64,000 nucleotides of DNA from Aldehydirespirator sp965219165 (GTDB lineage: Bacteria; Actinomycetota; Acidimicrobiia; Acidimicrobiales; Aldehydirespiratoraceae): assembly GCA_965219165.1 (NCBI GenBank), contig CBDCMW010000002.1, positions 1,612,001 through 1,676,000 of the forward strand, read 5' to 3'. The notes under the pieces were generated by a model that saw only the letters and a program-made list of their open reading frames with translations, searched no databases and was not told the origin of the DNA. The stretch's first letter is position 1; each line of letters opens with the position of its first letter. Positions 1 to 5,573 of this stretch are shown one piece after another. The position numbers and the translations under genes were made by a program.

Positions 1-868
1 CGGCCGCAGTAAAACCGATGTCGCGGCCCGACTGCTGCGTCCAGCTGGTGATCACGATGGGCAGGGCTGTGAACCGGTCGGTCAGGGCGCTCACGTCGAG
101 CAGACCGGGGTCGCTGCCGAGACGCCCAGTGATCGCCCCCACCAGGATCAGCGGCGCGGCCTCGCCCACCGCTCGGGCCATCGACAGCAGCGTCCCGGTG
201 AGGATGCCGGGGGCCGCGTAAGGGAGCACCTGCGAGCGGATCATCTCCCACTTGGTGGCGCCCACGCCGTAGGCGCCCTCGCGCAGTTCGATGGGCACGG
301 CCCGGATCGCCTCGCCCGACGTGATCACCACGATGGGCAGCACCAGCACCGCCAGCGTGATTCCTGCCGACAGGGTGGTCTTGCCTCCGGTTAAGCGCTC
401 GAGGCCGAACACCTGGCCGTTCACCAGCAGCGCCAAGCCCAGCAGCCCATACACCACCGAAGGCACCCCGGCCAGGTTGCGGATGTTGACCTCTATGAAA
501 GCGGTGAAGCGGTTCCTCGGCGCGTACTCCTCGAGGTAGACGGCCGCGCCGATGCCGGTGGGGAAGGCGAGCACGGCCACGATCACCGCGATCCACAGCG
601 ACCCGTACACGCCCTGGTGCACGCCGAGCGCGGGGTCGTCGGACTGCGAGCGGAGGGTGCCACTCATGAAATCGCCAAGGCGGCTGCCGATCTGATCGGT
701 GCTGCTGGTCACGACGCTGATGATCAGCACAGCCAGCAGCGCCAGGGTCAGCAGCACACAGGCCTGCAGCAAGGTGCGGAACAGCAGGCCCCTGGTGTCG
801 ACGCGCCCCTTCTGGATGGAGGCGGCGACGGCGGCCCGGGACTTGTCATCAGAGAGGCGGCTGATCAT
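1..868 (-). CDS. pstA: Phosphate ABC transporter permease PstA (3' end beyond the window)
   Basis: Inner-membrane permease subunit of the high-affinity phosphate importer, pairing with PstC and driven by PstB. About 289 codons are visible and no stop is reached, so the C-terminus lies outside the window. The N-terminus is cytoplasmic (starting MISRLSDDKSRAAV) with a first membrane helix from about residue 29. The permease EAA-type loop is recognisable as REGAYGVGATKWEMIRSQVL, followed by the PYAAPGILTGTLLSMARAVG helix typical of PstA. The ATG at 868 overlaps the TGA of a 13-codon mini-ORF (ATGA), and the gene follows pstC directly. The family assignment is secure; the start is less so, because no Shine-Dalgarno sequence lies directly before it. 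Confidence 0.95.
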   Translation of the reverse strand, partial: MISRLSDDKSRAAVAASIQKGRVDTRGLLFRTLLQACVLLTLALLAVLIISVVTSSTDQIGSRLGDFMSGTLRSQSDDPALGVHQGVYGSLWIAVIVAVLAFPTGIGAAVYLEEYAPRNRFTAFIEVNIRNLAGVPSVVYGLLGLALLVNGQVFGLERLTGGKTTLSAGITLAVLVLPIVVITSGEAIRAVPIELREGAYGVGATKWEMIRSQVLPYAAPGILTGTLLSMARAVGEAAPLILVGAITGRLGSDPGLLDVSALTDRFTALPIVITSWTQQSGRDIGFTAA

Positions 869-906
869 GTGTGCCCCGCATGCCTGGCTGGCCTCGCGCC
901 GATCAT
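865..906 (-). CDS. Possible 13-residue leader peptide between pstC and pstA
   Basis: Directly after the pstC stop there is a good ribosome site (GGGAGGTGG) about 8 bases before an ATG. That ATG opens a 13-codon frame (MIGARPARHAGHT) in a different frame from pstA. Its TGA overlaps the pstA ATG as ATGA. The pstA start itself lacks a close ribosome site, so translation of pstA may depend on ribosomes finishing this mini-ORF. This is inference from signal placement; the peptide matches nothing I know. An alternative is that the ribosome site acts on pstA over a longer distance. Confidence 0.35.
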   Translation of the reverse strand: MIGARPARHAGHT

Positions 907-922
907 CTCGTCGGCCACCTCC

Positions 923-2074
923 CTAGTAGGCCTCGCGGACCTTCGACACGAAGCGGGCCGCGACGATGTTGAGGCCGAGCGTGATCAAGAACAGCAGCAG
1001 GCCCACGAAGTACAGGCTCTGGAACGTGAGACCCTCGCCCACCACGCTGTCGGTGCCTGACGCGAGCGACGCTATAGCCGCCGTCATCGTGAGGCTGCCC
1101 TCGAAGGGAGAGTCCGCGAAGCGGGCTGCGTCGGCGGCCCCTCCGGCGAGGAACACCACCATCGTCTCCCCGATGGCCCGGGAAATGGCCACGATGAAGG
1201 CGGCGACGATGCCGGAGATGGCCGCGGGCAGCACCACGGTGGTGGCCGTGGCTATCTTGCGGGCGCCGAGCCCGGCCGACGCCTCCCGCAGCGAGTCGGG
1301 CACCGCGGCCATGGCGTCCTCGGAGATGGAGGCGACGAGCGGGATGGTCAGGATGCCCACGCCGATCCCGGCCGCGGCCAGCGAGCCGGCCCGGGCCGGG
1401 GCGAAGTCGAGCCAGACGTTGAGCAGCCATGCCAGCGTCAGGCCGAAGATGGCGGCCAGCACGGCAATGGCGGCCACCGCGACGATGAGGGCCGACGGGT
1501 CGGCGGCCCCCTCCCGGTGGTGCTTCAGCCGATTGCGGGCCACTCCCACCGCCATCACCGCATAGCCCGCCAGGATCACCGCGCCGAGCACGAGGAACAC
1601 GTTCCTGCCGATGCGGCCCACCAGGTTGGGGGCTATCCAGGTGAGGGCGAAGAAGCCCAACACCACCGAGGGGATGCCGGCCAGGATCTCCAGCGACGGC
1701 TTCATCCAGGCCCTGACCCTGCGGTTGGCGTACTCCGACAGGTAGACGGCGGCGCCCAGGCCCAGCGGGCCTGCCACCACCATGGCGATGGCGGTGACGA
1801 TGATCGAGGCGATCACGATGGTGGGGATGTCATACAGGCCGCGCCGGGGGAACCAGCCCAACTGTCCCCACGTCTGGGCCCAGTCGACCTTCGTGATGAA
1901 GGTCCAGGCCTCGGCGGTCAAGATCCACACGATCAGGGTGCTCACCAGGACCGACACGAGCGCCGCCACGAGAAGGCTGTACCGGATGATCACCTCTCGG
2001 CGCCTGCGGGAAGGCGCGATCTGCAGGCGCTCAACGGTCAGCGACACGGGGTGGACGACGCTCGCGTCGGTCAT
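923..2074 (-). CDS. pstC: Phosphate ABC transporter permease PstC
   Basis: Second permease subunit of the phosphate importer, 383 residues, somewhat longer than the usual 300-330. The extra length comes from an N-terminal cytoplasmic stretch and a hydrophilic insert after about residue 180. A first helix lies at about residues 33-53. The inner-membrane loop SLREASAGLGARKIATATTV fits the permease EAA motif, and the periplasmic GRNVFLVLGAVILAGYAV and ISRAIGETMVVFLAGG segments are typical of PstC. It lies between pstS and pstA on the same strand, 52 bases after pstS, so the three form one operon. Regulation is expected through the PHO box upstream of pstS. Confidence 0.95.
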   Translation of the reverse strand: MTDASVVHPVSLTVERLQIAPSRRRREVIIRYSLLVAALVSVLVSTLIVWILTAEAWTFITKVDWAQTWGQLGWFPRRGLYDIPTIVIASIIVTAIAMVVAGPLGLGAAVYLSEYANRRVRAWMKPSLEILAGIPSVVLGFFALTWIAPNLVGRIGRNVFLVLGAVILAGYAVMAVGVARNRLKHHREGAADPSALIVAVAAIAVLAAIFGLTLAWLLNVWLDFAPARAGSLAAAGIGVGILTIPLVASISEDAMAAVPDSLREASAGLGARKIATATTVVLPAAISGIVAAFIVAISRAIGETMVVFLAGGAADAARFADSPFEGSLTMTAAIASLASGTDSVVGEGLTFQSLYFVGLLLFLITLGLNIVAARFVSKVREAY

Positions 2075-2126
2075 GGTCGGAAGCCGCTTCGCTTCCTGGG
2101 GGGTCTTGAGGGCCTCACACCAGCCA

Positions 2127-3101
2127 TCAGCTGATGGTGGACCGGCTGCGCCAGCGCTCGGCTGTCCCGGCGTGGGCCGCGTCGGTCAGGGGCACGTAGC
2201 CGACGTCGCTGACGGCGGTGGCCAGAGCCTCCGAGACATAGAAGTCCACATAGGCCACGACTGCGTCGCTGGCCGCGGCCTTGTCCGCATTGACGTAGAT
2301 CCACAGGTCCCGGCTGATCGGGTACTCGTTGGAGGCGATGGTGTCCGGTGTGGGCTCCACGCAACCGTCGCCGCCGTCGACGGGGATCAGCTTGGCGCCT
2401 TCGGCTTCAATGGCGAAGGCGAAGCCGACCCAGCCCAGGCTGGTGTCGCTGGACTGGATGCCCTGCAGGATCACGTTGTCGTCCCCGGAGGGCTGGTAGT
2501 CGATGCGGGTGGTGGCTTCGACGCCGGCCTCCTCGGCGAGGTCCTCGAGCACGATCTCGACGAAGGAGTCGAAGGTGCCGGACTCCTCGCCGGGGCCGAA
2601 GATGTCCAGCGGCGCGTCGGGCAGTCCAGGCGAGGCCTCGGCCCATGTCTCGGTGCTCTGGCCGTTGGGGCCGATGAGGTCGAAGAGCTGGCCGAAGCTC
2701 AAGCACTCGACCGCGCCGTTGGCCGCGTTGGTCATCACCGCGATGCCGTCCACGCCCACTTTGAGCTCGATGATGTTGTTGATGCCGTTCTCGAAGCAGG
2801 CGGCCCGTTCTGTGTCCTTGATCTGGCGGGAGGCGTCGGAGATGTCGGTCTCGCCCTCGCAGAACAGCTTGAAGCCGTCGCCGGTGCCGGGGCCGTCCAC
2901 GGTGACCGACACGTCGGGGGCGACGTCCGCGAACAGCTCGGCCACCCGGATCGAGATCGGCTCGACCGTCGAGGAACCCGAGATATTCACCGAACCGGTC
3001 GAGGTTTCCTCGTCGTCGTCGCCGCCGCACGCTGCGGCCACGAGCGACAAACTCACGAGAATCACCGGCAACCACAGGAGCCGGCGCCTTGAATTGCGCA
3101 C
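2127..3101 (-). CDS. pstS: Phosphate-binding lipoprotein PstS
   Basis: Substrate-binding lipoprotein that captures phosphate outside the membrane and hands it to PstCA. The GTG at 3101 is preferred over an ATG twelve codons upstream because GGGAGGGGA lies about 7 bases before it. The precursor starts VRNSRRRLLWLPVIL and has a lipobox VAAAC with the acylated cysteine at about residue 25, followed by an acidic linker. Phosphate-contact motifs of the family are visible: ISGSSTVEPIS near the N-terminus, DGPGTGDGFKLFC, the DISDASRQI segment, and GEESGTFD later on. About 324 residues, normal for actinobacterial PstS. First gene of the pst operon. Confidence 0.96.
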   Translation of the reverse strand: MRNSRRRLLWLPVILVSLSLVAAACGGDDDEETSTGSVNISGSSTVEPISIRVAELFADVAPDVSVTVDGPGTGDGFKLFCEGETDISDASRQIKDTERAACFENGINNIIELKVGVDGIAVMTNAANGAVECLSFGQLFDLIGPNGQSTETWAEASPGLPDAPLDIFGPGEESGTFDSFVEIVLEDLAEEAGVEATTRIDYQPSGDDNVILQGIQSSDTSLGWVGFAFAIEAEGAKLIPVDGGDGCVEPTPDTIASNEYPISRDLWIYVNADKAAASDAVVAYVDFYVSEALATAVSDVGYVPLTDAAHAGTAERWRSRSTIS

Positions 3102-3164
3102 TTGAGTGTCCCCTCCCTTGGGGAAATCGCATGGCAAGCCCGCGCCTCCCGCGGGTCGGTCGGC

Positions 3165-3170
3165 AACCTA
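3165..3170 (-). promoter_or_regulatory. Possible -10 element of the pst promoter
   Basis: On the minus strand this reads TAGGTT, which fits the actinobacterial TANNNT pattern. It lies about 34 bases downstream of the PHO box and about 64 bases before the pstS GTG, the arrangement expected if PhoP-type binding assists a weak -35 region. No clear -35 hexamer was seen. Confidence 0.4.
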
Positions 3171-3203
3171 GGTTGGGCAAGGTTTCAGGAGGCTTCGGAC
3201 GCC

Positions 3204-3240
3204 GTGAACCTCAAGTGAATGCCGGTGAACGGAAGGTGAA
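3204..3240 (-). promoter_or_regulatory. PHO box: four TTCAC direct-repeat units upstream of pstS
   Basis: Read on the minus strand, TTCAC occurs four times at 11, 10 and 11 base spacing (plus-strand GTGAA at 3204, 3215, 3225 and 3236). Eleven-base direct repeats with a GTTCAC core are the known binding site of the response regulator PhoP in streptomycetes and relatives. The array lies about 100 bases upstream of the pstS start, so phosphate-starvation control of pstSCA is the natural reading. The repeat is seen directly; the regulator is inferred and is not encoded in this window. Confidence 0.8.
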
Positions 3241-3250
3241 TTATCTAGTG

Positions 3251-3352
3251 TTTCCCGCACTTGTTCGCTGCGCTCACGGGCCGCTCGGGCCACGTCCTCG
3301 CTGTCGACGTCGTTATACGCCCGCTACCGCTGCCGATCCGCTCGGCCTCTAG
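3251..3352 (-). repeat. Dispersed ~100-bp intergenic element, complete copy
   Basis: In minus orientation the element starts with end A (AGAGGCCGAGCGGATCGGC) and finishes with end B (CCCGAGCGGCCCGTGAGCG, then CAGCGAACAAGTGCGGGAAA). End A overlaps the TAG stop of the upstream selenoprotein-like gene, so the element begins exactly at the gene's end. Similar copies of 100-102 bp lie at 10122, 23972 and 61664. Confidence 0.75.
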
Positions 3353-4260
3353 GCCAGGTCGGCCAGCATGTCCTCGATGCGGCGCCGGTCGAAGCTACGG
3401 GCGTTGCCGTCGACTGGATTGCCATTGCCGTCGAGCAGCACAGCGCTGTCGTTGCTGGCCCGGTAGTGGCGCCAGGGGTCAAGAGACTTGCTCCACAGCA
3501 TCGTCGGAGGTCCTCCATAGACGACTATGAAGTCCTCGGCTTCAGCGAGGTTGTCCTGACCGCCCACGCCCATGACGGTGACTCGGTCGGCGTTGTCTCG
3601 GGCGAACTGCCCGACCGGCGATGCATTGTGCCGGCAGAATGGTCAATGCGGGGCCCAGAACCAGAGCAGCAGGGGCGTCGAGCCGTCCACGAAGTCCCGG
3701 AGGTTGACCGTCGCACCGGTGCGCACATCGATCATGTCATGGTCAGGTACGTCGGTCTCGATCACAACCGCCACGGTGGTAGTCGGCGCGGCGGTGGTCG
3801 TGGGCGCTGCAGTCGTGGTGGGCGCGGCCGTCGTTGTTGGCGCGGCTGTGGTGGAGGTGGTGGGCGCGGCTGTGGTGGAGGTGGTTGGTGGGGCTGTGGT
3901 GGAGGTGGTTGTGGTCGGGCCGTCTGCCGTGGCGGCTTCAGTTGCAGCCGGGGCTTCGGGGGGTGTTGTTGTAGAGGCCGTCGGTGCCTCTACGGTGGCG
4001 GTGGTTGTGGTCGGGCCTTCTGCGGCGGCTGTGGTTGTGGTCTGTGCTGCAGTAGTGGGGGACGGTGCATCCGTAGCAACCGCGGTCGCGTCGGTCGTGG
4101 TCGCGGATGGGGCACCGGTGGTGGTCGGGGCGGATTCCGTGTCAGTGGTTGCGGGGCCGGCGGAGAGATTCGCGTCAGGATCAGACGTGCCTCCGCAGGC
4201 TGCCGCGATTAGGGCGATGGCGACCAGAGCAACGGTGTGTCGGCGGCGTAGCAACGGCAT
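3349..4260 (-). CDS. Thioredoxin-like lipoprotein, predicted selenoprotein (in-frame TGA at 3643-3645)
   Basis: Read through one TGA, this is a 303-residue protein. Residues 1-22 are a lipoprotein signal (ALIAAACG, acylated Cys about 22). Residues 25-170 are a Thr/Ala/Pro-rich linker with many TTTAAP repeats. The rest is a TlpA/thioredoxin-like domain with the active site WFWAPH-U-PFC, where U is encoded by TGA at codon 206. Ninety-seven residues of good coding sequence follow before a TAG. The neighbouring paralogue has TGA at the identical place and an identical post-TGA length, which argues against a chance nonsense mutation. The usual cis-proline is absent (RASNDSAVLL). Role inferred: a membrane-anchored extracytoplasmic thiol/selenol oxidoreductase. 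No Sec machinery genes lie in the window, so a truncated protein remains formally possible. Confidence 0.8.
3598..3614 (-). promoter_or_regulatory. Candidate bacterial SECIS hairpin in the first selenoprotein gene
   Basis: Bases 29-45 after the TGA form a perfect six-pair stem TCGGGC/GCCCGA closing a five-base loop AGTTC. The paralogue has the same loop at the same distance with stem TTGAGC/GCTCAA. Two of the six pairs differ between the genes and both differences are compensatory (C-G to T-A, and G-C to A-T). A guanine in the first two loop bases and this distance fit the bacterial SECIS model as I remember it. The structure is read by eye, not folded. Confidence 0.65.
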
Positions 4261-4263
4261 CGC

Positions 4264-4986
4264 TCAGGCCAGTTGGGAGAATCGTTCCCGGAGGTCCTCG
4301 GCGTCGAACCGGCCGGGCCGGTCGTCGGCGTTGCCGCCGCTGTCCAGAACCAGGATGCTCGAGTTGCTGGTAATGCCGAAGTGGCGCCAGGGCTCGATGG
4401 AGTCGCTCCACAGCATGGTGAACGTGGTTCCCGTGCGGGTTATGAAGTCTTGGGCGCGGGCGAGGTCGTCCTTAGCGCCGATGCCCACCACTTTGACTAG
4501 GTCTGGATTGGCTTGAGCGAACTGCTCAATGAAGGGGCCCTCCCTCCTGCACACCGGTCAATGGGGCGCCCAGAACCAGAACAGGAGGGGCGTGGAGCCG
4601 TCCACGACCGACTGGAGATTGACCCGAGTGTCGGTATGGACGTCGATCAACTCGAAGTCGGGCACGTCGCCAGGGTCTACGGGCGCGGCCGCGGTGGCCC
4701 CGTCGCTGACGGCGTTGTCGCTGACGGTGCCGTCCTCCGAGACGCTGGTGCTGGCTGTGTCCTCGCGGGCCGTCGGCTCGGCGTCGGGCGCCGGCTCTGG
4801 CTCGGGGGCGGTGGGGGACTCCGAGTGATCGGAGGCGTCGGGAGGCTCCGGTTGAAGGGGGTCGGGGACCGCCGCGTCGACGGCGTCCGTAGTGGTCGGC
4901 TCAGAGATCGTCGTGGCGTCATCCGACCCGCAGGCTGCCGCCACGAGGGTAACGATCACAGCGCATGTCAGGAGCCGGATGTTCAT
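4264..4986 (-). CDS. Thioredoxin-like lipoprotein paralogue, predicted selenoprotein (in-frame TGA at 4558-4560)
   Basis: A 240-residue protein when TGA at codon 143 is read as selenocysteine. It has a lipoprotein signal (VTLVAAACG, acylated Cys about 19), an acidic Pro/Glu/Asp/Thr linker to about residue 110, then the redoxin domain VPDFELIDVHTD... with active site WFWAPH-U-PVC and 97 further residues to a TGA stop. The redoxin domain is by eye about half identical to that of the downstream paralogue. The linkers are unrelated in composition, so this is an old duplication in which the TGA has been kept. The cis-Pro position reads ITSNSSILVL, so proline is missing here too. The ATG overlaps the stop of the HhH-GPD gene (ATGA), and only three bases separate it from the next paralogue: the genes are translationally coupled. 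Confidence 0.8.
4513..4529 (-). promoter_or_regulatory. Candidate bacterial SECIS hairpin in the second selenoprotein gene
   Basis: Stem TTGAGC/GCTCAA with loop AGTTC, 29-45 bases after the TGA, the same offset, loop and length as in the paralogue at 3598-3614. The two differing pairs are both compensated. A second, weaker hairpin (GAGGG, loop AGGGCC, CCTTC) lies between the TGA and this one. Either could serve; the conserved one is preferred. Confidence 0.65.
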
Positions 4987-5573
4987 TGGTCCTTCTTCTT
5001 GCCGCGAGCCTTCTGCTCTTTCTTCCAGGCCCGGACCCGCTGCAGCGTCTCGGGGCCGTCGATGTCGGCCACCGACCGGGGCTGGTCGTCGGAGAACGCT
5101 CCGGCCTGCTCCTCCCAGCCGTCGGGGCGGACGCCGAAGCGCTTGGCCAGCACGGCAGTCAGGATGCGGGCCTTCTCGTCGCCGTAGCCCGGAAGGTCTC
5201 GCAGCCTCCCGAAGAGCTCCCCTCCGGTCTGCGCGTCGTCCCACACTGCGGCGGCGTCGCCGTCGTAGTGCTCCGCGAGATGCCGGCAGAGGGCCTGCAT
5301 CCGCTTGGCCATGGAACTCGGGAATCGGTGCAGGGCCGGCTTGGCCCCCACCAGCGTGGCGAAGGCGTCGGGGTCGCGTTCGGAGATGTCGTGGGAGTCC
5401 AGCCCCGCACCGAGCCGCTCGGTCAGGCGGTAGGGCCCCATGAACGCCCACTCCATGGGGATCTGCTGGTCGAGCAGCATTCCCAGGAGTAGCGCCAGCG
5501 GGTCGGTGTTGAGCAGGCAGTCGGCGGCTTCGTCCCCGGTGACGGCCAGGGTTCCCGTCGTTTGCTGCTTCAC
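4983..5573 (-). CDS. HhH-GPD-type base-excision repair family protein
   Basis: A 196-residue protein of the small actinobacterial HhH-GPD family related to endonuclease III and AlkA-type DNA glycosylases. The region LLGMLLDQQIPMEWAFMGPY corresponds to the glycosylase N-terminal helices, and GRLRDLPGYGDEKARILTA to the helix-hairpin-helix. The catalytic Asp and Lys of classical members are not obvious, and the C-terminal iron-sulphur cysteines are absent, so enzymatic activity is uncertain. The C-terminus is a lysine-rich tail. GTG start at 5573 overlaps the aceE stop (GTGA), and its own stop overlaps the next start (ATGA), placing it in the middle of an aceE-selenoprotein operon. That company is unusual for a repair protein. 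Confidence 0.8.
   Translation of the reverse strand: MKQQTTGTLAVTGDEAADCLLNTDPLALLLGMLLDQQIPMEWAFMGPYRLTERLGAGLDSHDISERDPDAFATLVGAKPALHRFPSSMAKRMQALCRHLAEHYDGDAAAVWDDAQTGGELFGRLRDLPGYGDEKARILTAVLAKRFGVRPDGWEEQAGAFSDDQPRSVADIDGPETLQRVRAWKKEQKARGKKKDQ

Noticed and set aside
3643..4260. A complete 205-residue protein ending WFWAPH at TGA
   Set aside because: The next 97 codons continue the redoxin domain in frame, and the paralogue has the same TGA. Truncation at the catalytic motif in both copies is less likely than recoding.
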